Assembly: GCF_001592735.1 (NCBI RefSeq)
Contig: NZ_LUKE01000006.1
Location: forward strand, 62,001 to 126,000
From: Bdellovibrio bacteriovorus
GTDB taxonomy: Bacteria > Bdellovibrionota > Bdellovibrionia > Bdellovibrionales > Bdellovibrionaceae
Direction of reading: 5' to 3'
Length of the DNA stretch: 64,000 bases
This document shows, in pieces, positions 15,654-24,888 of the stretch. The notes below the pieces were generated by a model. That model was not told the origin of the DNA and made no database searches. It saw nothing but the letters and a program-made list of their open reading frames with translations. Within the stretch, counting starts at the first letter, position 1. Each line of letters begins with the position of its first letter. A program made the position numbers and the translations under genes.

Positions 15654-18368
15654 ATGGCAAAAAAAGGCGAATCCAACGACGGCATCAAGCTTGTGATCGT
15701 AGAGTCCCCAACAAAGGCAAAAACCATCCGTAAATTTCTAGGACGTGAGTACGTGGTGGAATCTTGCATGGGACATATTCGCGATTTACCCAAATCAGCG
15801 AAAGACATTCCTGAAAAAGTTAAAAAAGAAAAGTGGGCCCAGCTGGGCGTGAACGTGGATAAGAATTTCGAACCTCTTTACTGCGTGCCTAAAGATAAAA
15901 CCAAAGTCGTTAAGAATCTGAAGGACAAGTTAGAAGAAGCCTCAGAGCTTTACCTCGCGACCGATGAAGACCGTGAAGGGGAGTCTATCAGCTGGCATTT
16001 GCTTGAAGTCTTAAAACCGAAAGTTCCAACCAAACGCATGGTCTTTCACGAGATCACCAAAGAGGCGATTCAAAAAGCCCTTAAAGATACGCGCGAGATT
16101 GATTTGAACCTGGTTCGCGCGCAAGAAGCGCGTCGCGTGCTAGATCGCTTAGTGGGTTACACAATCTCCCCCCTTCTTTGGAAAAAAGTCGCTTACGGTC
16201 TTTCCGCAGGGCGCGTGCAATCCGTGGCCGTGCGTTTAATCGCGGAAAGAGAACTAGAGCGTGTGCGCTTTAAGAAATCTTCTTATTGGGGAGTTCTTGC
16301 GGAACTTGCCAAAGACGGCGTGAATTTCGAATCGCGCTTGCAGCAATATAAAAATCAGCGCATCGCAACCGGCAAAGACTTTGATGGTTTGACGGGCCAA
16401 CTTACGGCCGGCAAAGACGTTTTAGTTTTAGACGACAAGCTGGCTGCAAAACTATCTCAAGATCTAAAATCAGGCTCCTGGACCGTCAGTGAAGTTGAAG
16501 AAAAACCAACCACTCGTAAGCCCGCAGCACCTTTTATCACTTCGACGTTGCAACAAGAATCCAATCGTAAATTGGGTTTAAGTTCGCGCGAAACGATGCA
16601 AGTCGCACAGAAATTGTACGAACAAGGTTTTATCACCTATATGCGTACGGACTCTACGTTCTTATCTGAAGAGGCCATCAAGGCTTCGCGCGAATGTATT
16701 CAAAGTAAATATGGCAAAGAATATTTAACTCCGCAGCCACGTAATTATGCCGCGAAAAAGGTGAAGGGCGCTCAAGAGGCCCATGAAGCGATTCGTCCCG
16801 CAGGGAACCAGTTTATGGATCCCGATGAGACGGGCCTTACGGGCCAGCAGTTCCGCCTGTATGACATGATTTGGAAACGCACGATTGCTTCGCAAATGGT
16901 GGATGCTCGACAAAAACAAGTCAGTGCAAAAATCCAAGTCGGCGATGCTTTGTTCGGTGCTTCTGGCATGACGATTGAGTTTCCGGGTTTCTTACGCGCG
17001 TACGTCGAAGGCAGCGATGATCCCGAAGCAGATTTAGCAGAACGCGAAGTGCGTTTACCCGCACTGAAAGTGAAAGATTCCGTGAAGGTTTCTAAGCTAG
17101 ATCCGACATCGCATGAAACCAAGCCGCCAGCTCGTTACACAGAGGCGAGCTTAGTGCAAACGATGGAAAAAGAAGGCATTGGTCGTCCATCAACATACGC
17201 TTCAGTTATCGGAACTATCATTGACCGTGGATATGTTCGTAAAAATGGAACCGCCTTGGTGCCGACATTCACCGCGATGATCGTGTCCAAACTTTTAAGT
17301 TCTTATTTGACAGAGTATGTGGATCTTGGCTTCACGTCTGAAATGGAACAAAGTCTGGATAATATTGCAGAAGGTGATTTGGATTGGGAGAAATACTTAG
17401 CCTCCATTTACAAAGGGCCTAAGGGTTTGCGCGCTTTGGTGGAAGCTCAAGAAGAAAAAATCAATCCGGACGATGCACGCACAATGACTTTAGAAGGCAT
17501 GGATCGCTATAAATTCCACGTCGGTCGCTATGGGGCTTATTTAACAAGTACTCGCGACGGTGAAGATGTCAGTGCCTCATTGCCAGACAACGAATCGCCC
17601 GCAGATATCACGCCTGAAATTGCCGAGCGTTTGATTGATCAAAAAATTAATGGCGCGGATGCTTTAGGTAAAGATCCAAAAACAGGTTTGCCGATTTATG
17701 TTTTAAATGGTCGTTTTGGTCCGTATGTACAGTTAGGTGACGTGTCTCCAGAAGATGACAAACCAAAACGTGCGTCGCTTCCGCCAAATACGCAACCGGA
17801 ACAAGTCGACTTGAATATGGCCCTAGAGCTATTATCGTTGCCTAAAACTTTGGGTATCCATCCTGGAACTTCAAAAGAAATCAAGGCAGGCTTAGGTCGT
17901 TTTGGTCCTTTCGTGGTTCATGACGGTGATTACCGTTCCATCCCTAAAGGGGAAAGTGTGATTACCATCACCTTAGAACGTGCTTTAGAAATGCTGAGTC
18001 AGCCTAAAAAAGGCCGTGGCCGAGCCGCCGCCCTTAAAGATTTGGGGCCTCATCCTGATTCGGGCGAGGCGGTCCAGGTATTTAATGGTCCTTATGGGCC
18101 TTATATAAAATGTGGCAAAGTGAACTCGTCGCTTCCTGAAGGGGTGACTCCGGATACCATCACCCTAGAGCAAGCTATTGCTTTGATTAATGAAAAAGGC
18201 GGAGTGAGCAAGGCTAAGGGCAAAGCCAAAAAGGCCCCGAGTGCAAAAAAAGCCGCCCCCGTTAAAGAAGCTCCGGCTAAAGGGGCTTTAAAGAAGGCCG
18301 TGACTCCAAAAGCCAAAGCCGAGGTTTTGGGCGTGAAAAAAGTGGTCACTCGCAAGGCCAAAAAGTAA
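15654..18368 (+). CDS. topA: DNA topoisomerase I
   Basis: A 904-residue type IA topoisomerase that relaxes negative supercoils. The TOPRIM domain (~12-135) has Glu17 and the acidic triad Asp104/Asp106/Glu108 in TDEDREGE. The active-site tyrosine is Tyr329 in GFITYMRTDS. The C-terminal part lacks obvious Cys4 zinc ribbons and instead has several repeats containing GRFGPYV-like text (e.g. near residues 630, 690, 750 and 815), typical of Cys-free TopA C-terminal repeats. A Lys/Ala-rich tail of ~50 residues follows. A terminator lies directly downstream. Confidence 0.96.
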   Translation: MAKKGESNDGIKLVIVESPTKAKTIRKFLGREYVVESCMGHIRDLPKSAKDIPEKVKKEKWAQLGVNVDKNFEPLYCVPKDKTKVVKNLKDKLEEASELYLATDEDREGESISWHLLEVLKPKVPTKRMVFHEITKEAIQKALKDTREIDLNLVRAQEARRVLDRLVGYTISPLLWKKVAYGLSAGRVQSVAVRLIAERELERVRFKKSSYWGVLAELAKDGVNFESRLQQYKNQRIATGKDFDGLTGQLTAGKDVLVLDDKLAAKLSQDLKSGSWTVSEVEEKPTTRKPAAPFITSTLQQESNRKLGLSSRETMQVAQKLYEQGFITYMRTDSTFLSEEAIKASRECIQSKYGKEYLTPQPRNYAAKKVKGAQEAHEAIRPAGNQFMDPDETGLTGQQFRLYDMIWKRTIASQMVDARQKQVSAKIQVGDALFGASGMTIEFPGFLRAYVEGSDDPEADLAEREVRLPALKVKDSVKVSKLDPTSHETKPPARYTEASLVQTMEKEGIGRPSTYASVIGTIIDRGYVRKNGTALVPTFTAMIVSKLLSSYLTEYVDLGFTSEMEQSLDNIAEGDLDWEKYLASIYKGPKGLRALVEAQEEKINPDDARTMTLEGMDRYKFHVGRYGAYLTSTRDGEDVSASLPDNESPADITPEIAERLIDQKINGADALGKDPKTGLPIYVLNGRFGPYVQLGDVSPEDDKPKRASLPPNTQPEQVDLNMALELLSLPKTLGIHPGTSKEIKAGLGRFGPFVVHDGDYRSIPKGESVITITLERALEMLSQPKKGRGRAAALKDLGPHPDSGEAVQVFNGPYGPYIKCGKVNSSLPEGVTPDTITLEQAIALINEKGGVSKAKGKAKKAPSAKKAAPVKEAPAKGALKKAVTPKAKAEVLGVKKVVTRKAKK

Positions 18369-18378
18369 TTAGTTCAGG

Positions 18379-18406
18379 CCCCTTTTCCGAAAGGGGTTTG
18401 TTTGTT
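18379..18406 (+). terminator. Terminator after topA
   Basis: CCCCTTT (18379-18385) pairs with AAAGGGG (18390-18396), loop TCCG, followed by TTTGTTTGTT. Confidence 0.75.
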
Positions 18407-18458
18407 AAATTGACTGCATTCAAGCATTTACGCCCTCGACGGGCCCGGTGGAGTCAAT

Positions 18459-19358
18459 ATGAGCGACAGTCCTCGCAAGGGACAACTCGAGTTAGGAATC
18501 TCTCGTCAGCCAGAGAAAGATCGCAACTTTCATTTGGGTGGACGCAGTTTCTATTTCTTTGATTTCGACGACAACATCGCTTTCTTAACGACGCCCTTGA
18601 TTCTTTTCCACAAAGACACTCGTGAAGAACTTCAAATTTCTAGTGGGGATTTCGCCCAACACCATTTGCATATTGGTAAATCGGGTGCGTTTGAAAGTTT
18701 TGAAATTGATTATTGCGATATGACAGGAACATTCCGTAATTTTCGTGACGCTGATATTTCTGAAGCCGAGCGCCTGAACGGGCGTCGTCAGATTTTCGTG
18801 GAAGATGTGGCGCAGGCCGTGGGTTTTGCAGACTTCCAATGGAAGGGGCCTTCTTGGGAGTGTTTTTATCACGCGGCATTTAATCAGCGCCCGCTATCGG
18901 TGATCACCGCTCGTGGTCATCATCCGGAAACTCTGAAAGAGGGGATCCGTCATTTCGTGCAAAATAAGCTTTTGCCCATTGAGCCCAACTATTTAAGTGT
19001 CTATCCGGTCAGTCATAAAGAAACGCGTCGTGCTTTAGGGGACGTAGAATTCAAAGAAGGCACAGCCGAGTTAAAGCAACGTGCCATTCGCGCCAGTGTT
19101 GAAAAAGCCATTGAAGTTTACGGGTATAACCCGCATCACCGTTTTGGAATGTCTGACGATGATCCCAAGAATATCCAGCTCATCTTAGAAGAGATGACTC
19201 GACTTAAGTCTAAGTACCGCGAGATGTCTTTCTTTATTATCGAAACCCAGCACGGCAACTTCATCAAACATGAAGTCGGTGTTAACGGGCTGCGCGGTGA
19301 AAAAGTGGAGAGCCTCTCACAACTGTCTTTTTTTGAAGAAGAAAGACAAAAGTCTTAA
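18459..19358 (+). CDS. HAD-like hydrolase domain protein (uncharacterised)
   Basis: 299 residues starting at an ATG 6 bp after GGTGGAG. The segment FYFFDFDDNIAFLTTP (from about residue 31) looks like HAD motif I (DxD) with a hydrophobic strand before it. A later SDDDPKN (~residue 229) could be motif IV, and TARGHHP (~151) could be motif II. The protein has no signal peptide. Substrate and pathway are unknown; it lies between topA and the carboxy-terminal protease with its own intergenic gaps. Confidence 0.7.
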   Translation: MSDSPRKGQLELGISRQPEKDRNFHLGGRSFYFFDFDDNIAFLTTPLILFHKDTREELQISSGDFAQHHLHIGKSGAFESFEIDYCDMTGTFRNFRDADISEAERLNGRRQIFVEDVAQAVGFADFQWKGPSWECFYHAAFNQRPLSVITARGHHPETLKEGIRHFVQNKLLPIEPNYLSVYPVSHKETRRALGDVEFKEGTAELKQRAIRASVEKAIEVYGYNPHHRFGMSDDDPKNIQLILEEMTRLKSKYREMSFFIIETQHGNFIKHEVGVNGLRGEKVESLSQLSFFEEERQKS

Positions 19359-19482
19359 TCCCCAATAACCAGTCCTAATTTAGGGCGGCATTCATAAATT
19401 GAATGCGCTCTATTGAATATTTGTTACTCTAGTGAAATCACGTGGGCTTGAAGGAAGAGCAAGCCCTATCGGAAGGATCACG

Positions 19483-21507
19483 ATGATTTCATTGTCTATG
19501 TCACAGAAAATTAAGCTAGCCATCGTGGCTGGTGCTCTTGCAACTTCATCACTGGCTTATGCTCAGCAAAAAGACGGCTTAGAATGTCGTTATCTGACAG
19601 TGATTGAACAAGGCTTTTTGGCCAATCACGTGAAATATTCTGTACGTGATTCTGAATTGCAAACTCGCGTGGTAGAGCAATATCTGAAGCGCTTGGATCC
19701 CTCAAAAATTTATCTGACTCAACCGGATATCGATCAGATTAAAAAAATAACCAATAATGTTTTTGATAAGACCAAAAACAAAGATTGTGCTTTCCTGGAT
19801 CAAACTCAAAAAATCGTCCTTGAAAGAGTCAAAGATCGTTTGGCATTTGCTAAGCTTTACTTAGGCAAAGATTTCAAGTTTGATCCGGCGACAGAATTTA
19901 CTTTCGATCCAGAAAAAAAGGCATGGCCCAAAGACACGGCTGAGGCCAATGATTATTTGAAAAAATACATCCAATTCCAAATCGGCAACTATATGGCGAC
20001 CGATATGAAAATGGAAGAAGCTAAAAAGAACGTCATCAAAAATTACGAGCGTGCGGTGAAACGGACTCAAGATACGACCGAAGACGATTTGTACTCGGGC
20101 TATCTTGATTCTTTTGCGCGCGCTTTAGATCCACATTCAAGCTTCTTTTCTCGTGATGTTTTAGAAGACTTTGAAATCCAAATGCGTTTGTCACTTGAAG
20201 GTATTGGCGCGACACTTTCCTCCCAAGACGGTTTCACCGTGGTGGAACAGCTTGTGCCAGGTGGGGCGGCCGCAAAATCGGGTTTGATTGAGCCTCAAGA
20301 TAAAATCGTGGCGGTCGGGCAGGAAAAAGGTCCGATGGAAAACGTGATCGATCAAGATTTGAAAGACGTTGTTAAAAAAATCCGTGGCGCTAAAGGAACG
20401 AAAGTTCGTTTGACGATCTTGCGTAAAACCGGTGACGGTAAAAAACGCATGGATGTCACTTTAGTACGTGAAAAAGTAAGCCTTGAAGACGATGCGGCCT
20501 CAATCACTTTCACGGAAAAAGAAGTCGGTGGCGTAAAAAAGAAATTGGGCATTATCAATTTCCCGTCGTTCTATGCGGATTCTCGTCGTGGCGGTCGTTC
20601 GTCAGCGGCAGATTTGAAAAAAATCATCAAAGAAGCTAACGAGAAAAAAGCGGACGGTTTGGTGCTAGATCTTTCTACCAACGGTGGAGGATCGCTTGAA
20701 GACGCGGTGAAAATCGCGGGGTTATTCTTCCAAACTGGAAACGTAGTGAAACAATCTTCTAAAAATGAAGGTCGTGCGGAAGCCGCCCTTCGCGACACCG
20801 ATCCCACTGTTGACTGGGCGGGACCGCTGGTTGTTTTAACCAGCCGGATTTCGGCTTCGGCATCTGAGATCGTATCGGGAACTTTGCAGGATTATAAACG
20901 CGCGGTGATCGTCGGTGGTGACCACACTTATGGTAAAGGTTCCGTGCAATCGGTATTGCCAATTCCAAATGACCTTGGCGCGATTAAAGTGACCGTGGGC
21001 ATGTTCTTTATCCCGGGTGGTAAATCGACTCAGCACCGTGGTGTTGATGCCGACATTGTGTTGCCAGGTCCTTTTAGTACGGACGACGTGGGTGAAAAGT
21101 ACATGGACTATTCATTGCCACCAAAAACCATCGACGCGTTCTTGTCGCCAGAGGCCTACGTGAAAGAAGGTCCTTCAGCGTGGAAAGAAGTGAAAACAGA
21201 GTGGGTCAAATCAATGAAAGATCGCTCTACGGAACGTGTTGCTAAAAATGAAGAATTTAAAAAAATCGTCGATGAATTAAATAAGGCCAAAGCCCGCGGT
21301 AAAGTGATCCGCGTGAGCGAAGTGCTTAAAGATAAAAACGAAAAAGAAAAGAAAGATAAAGCGAAAAAGACGGCAAGTAAGGCCAAGAAAAACGAAGAAT
21401 ACTTAAAGCGCCCTGATATTCAGGAAGCGGAAAGTGTCCTTCTGGATCTGATTCTGTTGCAAGAAGGCAAAGCCCTTCTGCCACTGAAACAAGCCAGCGC
21501 TAAATAG
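19483..21507 (+). CDS. Carboxy-terminal processing protease (tail-specific, S41 family)
   Basis: 674 residues from the ATG at 19483, chosen because GGAAGGA lies just upstream; the frame opens earlier at 19432. A signal peptide ends near AYA/QQ (residues ~22-25). Architecture is that of E. coli Prc/Tsp: N-terminal helical domain, PDZ domain (~240-330, VPGGAAAKSGL) and the S41 catalytic domain. The catalytic Ser is Ser459 in SASASE and the general base Lys is Lys485 in YGKGSVQ, the spacing of Prc plus one residue. It probably trims or degrades periplasmic proteins. The C-terminal region is Lys-rich. A strong terminator follows. Confidence 0.94.
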   Translation: MISLSMSQKIKLAIVAGALATSSLAYAQQKDGLECRYLTVIEQGFLANHVKYSVRDSELQTRVVEQYLKRLDPSKIYLTQPDIDQIKKITNNVFDKTKNKDCAFLDQTQKIVLERVKDRLAFAKLYLGKDFKFDPATEFTFDPEKKAWPKDTAEANDYLKKYIQFQIGNYMATDMKMEEAKKNVIKNYERAVKRTQDTTEDDLYSGYLDSFARALDPHSSFFSRDVLEDFEIQMRLSLEGIGATLSSQDGFTVVEQLVPGGAAAKSGLIEPQDKIVAVGQEKGPMENVIDQDLKDVVKKIRGAKGTKVRLTILRKTGDGKKRMDVTLVREKVSLEDDAASITFTEKEVGGVKKKLGIINFPSFYADSRRGGRSSAADLKKIIKEANEKKADGLVLDLSTNGGGSLEDAVKIAGLFFQTGNVVKQSSKNEGRAEAALRDTDPTVDWAGPLVVLTSRISASASEIVSGTLQDYKRAVIVGGDHTYGKGSVQSVLPIPNDLGAIKVTVGMFFIPGGKSTQHRGVDADIVLPGPFSTDDVGEKYMDYSLPPKTIDAFLSPEAYVKEGPSAWKEVKTEWVKSMKDRSTERVAKNEEFKKIVDELNKAKARGKVIRVSEVLKDKNEKEKKDKAKKTASKAKKNEEYLKRPDIQEAESVLLDLILLQEGKALLPLKQASAK

Positions 21508-21544
21508 AAGCGTCTTTTCCTTAAGTCCATGTCAGTTGTTGTTG

Positions 21545-21575
21545 AAGCCCGGGCCGAACCCGGGCTTTTTTTATT
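21545..21575 (+). terminator. Terminator after the S41 protease gene
   Basis: AAGCCCGGG (21545-21553) pairs with CCCGGGCTT (21559-21567), followed by a T tract. Confidence 0.9.
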
Positions 21576-21689
21576 TAAGCCTAGCCATGGCCTGGCTTAA
21601 AACCCAGACCTTGGTCGGGTATAGCTAAACCGGAAAAGCACGATAAGAGATGAGGGGATGCGTGACGGACCCGCGGCGAGGAGATCCAC

Positions 21690-22604
21690 TTGAGAGAGAA
21701 AAAAACTATCCGCCTTTTACATATCGATGATTCAGCGACTCTGCGTAAGACCATTGAACGTGGGTTAGAACCGTACAAGAGCGAATACGCCCTGACTCAA
21801 GCAAATTCCGCGGAAGAGGCTTTGCAATTATTAGCTTCCGGGAGCAAGTTCGATGTCGTTTTAACTGATTGGATGATGACCGGCAAAAGTGGATTTGATC
21901 TTTTATGCATTTTAAAATCACACCCTGCGTACCATGACATTCCTGTATTCTTTCTTACGACAGAATCTGATGGACCCAACTTCACAATGGCAATGGCGTT
22001 TGGCTCTGCGGGATTGTTAAAAAAGCCTATCACTGTTCCGGAAATTTACGCTTTCTTGCAAAAGAAAATGCACGTCATTGAGGAATCATTTGTTATTTCA
22101 AAAAACGATATTTTCGTCACCAAAACGCAGGCATTGTTGCAAGACTTCAAACGCTTATTGCCTTCGCGAAGTACGACGGATTTGGAAAACTGTTTGAAGG
22201 GCACGCAAATCCTTAAGGCGATGTCGAGTTCTTCTCGTTGGCCCGTGCTTGGCTATTACGCGACGAAAATGGAAGCGGCCATTCAAGAAACTTTAAAGAT
22301 GGGGCATTATCAAAATCCGCCCTTAAATACGATGTTGTCAGAATTCGTGAACTTCATGGAAAAAGCAGCGGCGGATATTCAAGCCGGGACTGGCCATGCG
22401 ATTTTTGGAGCTGACCTTGAAAGACAATTTAAAACCTATCATGAGAACTTAAAAGCGGGTTGGTTCAACGCGGCCATCCCGACCCCGTCGCAAGATGGAC
22501 TCTGGCTTTCTTGGGACGCGGTCAATCAGCTTCAAAAGCATTTGGACAATGAAGGCAAAGCCCTCCTGCAAAGCCATATAGCGTCTAAGAAGTCGGCCGC
22601 TTAA
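21690..22604 (+). CDS. Response regulator with uncharacterised C-terminal domain
   Basis: 304 residues from a TTG at 21690, preceded by GAGGAG. Residues 1-125 are a CheY-like receiver: acidic pair in HIDDSATLR, phosphoacceptor Asp60 in LTDWMMTGKSG, Thr in FFLTTES and Lys in LKKPITVPE. The remaining ~170 residues are helical and do not look like a DNA-binding, GGDEF, HD or histidine kinase output. No sensor kinase gene is adjacent, so it is an orphan regulator. The receiver most resembles chemotaxis-type regulators. Confidence 0.85.
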   Translation: MREKKTIRLLHIDDSATLRKTIERGLEPYKSEYALTQANSAEEALQLLASGSKFDVVLTDWMMTGKSGFDLLCILKSHPAYHDIPVFFLTTESDGPNFTMAMAFGSAGLLKKPITVPEIYAFLQKKMHVIEESFVISKNDIFVTKTQALLQDFKRLLPSRSTTDLENCLKGTQILKAMSSSSRWPVLGYYATKMEAAIQETLKMGHYQNPPLNTMLSEFVNFMEKAAADIQAGTGHAIFGADLERQFKTYHENLKAGWFNAAIPTPSQDGLWLSWDAVNQLQKHLDNEGKALLQSHIASKKSAA

Positions 22605-22720
22605 TTTTTAGTCAAAAACAAACTATTTTTCCATGGATTTCAAGGCTATTTGGCGTGACAAAAGCTTCTCTTTTCGCTTAGATGGACGCCAAATAGAGTT
22701 CGGACTCATGGAGACTCACT

Positions 22721-23833
22721 ATGTCTAAAAAGACCTCGGTTAAAGCGGGATCAAAGCCAGCGCCTAAAAAAGGTGCGGCTTCGAAAACTTCTGCCGGTGC
22801 CGCTAAAAAAACCTCTGCTAAGGCTTCCTCCAAAGATTCTTTTGGCGGACTTTCTGAAGATCTTTTATTGCGCATGCATGACTTGATGGTGAAATCGCGC
22901 GTTCTTGAAGAGCGTTTGATTAAAATCTATAAAGCAGGAGAAGCTTATTTCTGGATCGGTGGACCCGGTGAAGAAGCTTTCGGCGTCCCGTTGGGCATGC
23001 TTACTAAAAAGGGCCAAGGCTTGGATTACGATTGGTTGCATTTGCACTATCGTTGTACGCCGACTTTGATTGCCATGGGTATGACCATGATTGACTCTGT
23101 TCGTTTGATCATGAATCGTTCGACCGACCCTTCCACGGGCGGGCGTAACTTTGCCAATCACTATTGTTTCCCTCAGTGGAATGTCGCGCCAGTGACTTCG
23201 CCCATCGAGGTTCAGTATCCAATTGCGGTGGGAACCGCCCACGCACAAAAACGTCACGGTAAAAAATCGATTTCAATTGTGACAGGTGGTGACGCCGGAA
23301 CTGCCGAAGGAGATTTTGCCTCTGCTTTGATTTTAGCGTCTCGTAAAGGCCAAGAGCTGCCTGTGTTATTGACCGTGCAAAATAACAAAATGGGTATTTC
23401 CACTCCGTTTGAAGGTCAGCATGGGGAAACGCATATCGCCGATCGCGCGAAGGCGTTCAACATCCGTTCGCGTATCATTAATGGTAATGACCCGGTTGAG
23501 ACTTATATCGCCGTGAAAGAAGAAATGGATTACATCCGTAAAACCGGCAAGCCTTCTTTCATTGAGGCATACACGACACGTTTGTACGGCCATTCTTCAG
23601 CCGACGGGGCTAATAAGAAAACTCACATGGCGGATCCAGTGATGGTCTTTGAAGAACGTCTTTTGAAAGCCGGTATTATTTCTGAAAAAGCCGTGAAAAA
23701 AATCTGGGAAATTTATGAAACAGAAGGTGTGGCCGCACAAGAACAAGCTCGTCAAGAGCCAGTGCCGACGTCGGATTCTGTTTGGGATCATGTTTACGTG
23801 AACAATGAAAATGCGGATTGGAGAAAATTCTAA
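22721..23833 (+). CDS. 2-oxoacid dehydrogenase E1 component, alpha subunit
   Basis: 370 residues. Thiamine-diphosphate-dependent decarboxylase subunit of a pyruvate or branched-chain 2-oxoacid dehydrogenase complex. The ThDP motif appears as GGDAGTAEGDF followed ~25 residues later by NN (VQNNKMGIST), and the phosphorylation-loop-like YGHSSADG is near the C terminus. The first ~45 residues are a Lys/Ala/Ser-rich extension (PAPKKGAASK, AAKKTSAKAS) absent from typical E1alpha proteins. It overlaps the E1beta start by one base (TAATG). E2 and E3 genes are not in the window, so the substrate (pyruvate versus branched-chain) cannot be settled. Confidence 0.92.
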   Translation: MSKKTSVKAGSKPAPKKGAASKTSAGAAKKTSAKASSKDSFGGLSEDLLLRMHDLMVKSRVLEERLIKIYKAGEAYFWIGGPGEEAFGVPLGMLTKKGQGLDYDWLHLHYRCTPTLIAMGMTMIDSVRLIMNRSTDPSTGGRNFANHYCFPQWNVAPVTSPIEVQYPIAVGTAHAQKRHGKKSISIVTGGDAGTAEGDFASALILASRKGQELPVLLTVQNNKMGISTPFEGQHGETHIADRAKAFNIRSRIINGNDPVETYIAVKEEMDYIRKTGKPSFIEAYTTRLYGHSSADGANKKTHMADPVMVFEERLLKAGIISEKAVKKIWEIYETEGVAAQEQARQEPVPTSDSVWDHVYVNNENADWRKF

Positions 23834-24888
23834 TGGCAAGTACAGCTCAAGCCATTCGCATGGCTCTTCATTATGGTGAAAAGCACTTAGGTCTTAAAGA
23901 CGTTTTTGGACAAGACGTGGGCGCACCATTGGGTGGTGTTTTCACGGCGACTCAAGGTCTTAAAACGGCTTGGAACTCTCCGCTGGATGAACGTGGGATT
24001 ATCGGCATGGCGATGGGAATTGCCATGGCTGGGGACCGCTGTGTGGCAGAGATTCAGTTTGCGGATTATATTTTTAATACGATCGATCTTTTAAAAATTG
24101 CCGGCAACACTTTGTGGTGCACAAACGGGCAAATGCAATTGCCGATGGTCGTGATGACCCCGGTGGGTGCGGGAATCTTTGGTTCCGTTTACCATTCGCA
24201 TTCTTTTGATGCTTGGGCTTCTCGTTTGCCGGGTTGGAAGATCGTGATGCCTTCAAATCCGCTGGATGCTTACGGCTTAATGCTGGCGGCAATCCAAGAT
24301 CCAAATCCCGTTTTGTATCTTAAATCCAAAGCTTTGATGCGCCATAAAGGGGATGAATTAATCCCGGGCGAACCGGCTGATGAAAAAGAGCTTAAGGCGA
24401 TGATTGATAAACCCGTGCAAAATCCAGACGGCTGGAAACCACGTTGGCCCGATCTGCAAGAATACATCGTGCCGATTGGTAAAGGTAAAATCACTCGGAG
24501 CGGTGAACACATCACGGTTGTCACGTACAGCCGCATGGTTCATTTGTGTGATGAAGCGGCAGATAAGTTACGTGAAGAGGGCATTTCTGTTGAAGTGATC
24601 GATTTACGTTCGATTTACCCGTATGACTGGCAGATGATTAAATCATCAATTGAAAAAACCGGTCGCGTGCTTTTCGTGAATGAAGATACGGAAGTCACAA
24701 ATTTTGGTGAGCATTTGGCTTACCGTGCAACTCAAGAATGTTTTTACCAGTTGATGGCGCGTCCGCGTGTGGTGGCTGGTAAGAATCTTCCGGGTATTGG
24801 TTTGCATCCGAACCTAGAGAAGAATTCCGTTCCTCAGCTGCATGATATCGAAATAGCAATTCGCGAAGTCGTGGCGGAAGTTCCTTAA
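23833..24888 (+). CDS. 2-oxoacid dehydrogenase E1 component, beta subunit
   Basis: 351 residues beginning at the ATG at 23833, which overlaps the E1alpha stop by one base. It carries the transketolase pyrimidine-binding domain (~1-190, with AEIQFADYIFNTID) and the C-terminal transketolase domain (~215-345, VIDLRSIYPYD, VNEDTEVTNFGEH). It pairs with E1alpha to form the alpha2beta2 decarboxylase. Its own stop overlaps the next ATG by one base, so three proteins are probably translated as a coupled set. Confidence 0.93.
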   Translation: MASTAQAIRMALHYGEKHLGLKDVFGQDVGAPLGGVFTATQGLKTAWNSPLDERGIIGMAMGIAMAGDRCVAEIQFADYIFNTIDLLKIAGNTLWCTNGQMQLPMVVMTPVGAGIFGSVYHSHSFDAWASRLPGWKIVMPSNPLDAYGLMLAAIQDPNPVLYLKSKALMRHKGDELIPGEPADEKELKAMIDKPVQNPDGWKPRWPDLQEYIVPIGKGKITRSGEHITVVTYSRMVHLCDEAADKLREEGISVEVIDLRSIYPYDWQMIKSSIEKTGRVLFVNEDTEVTNFGEHLAYRATQECFYQLMARPRVVAGKNLPGIGLHPNLEKNSVPQLHDIEIAIREVVAEVP

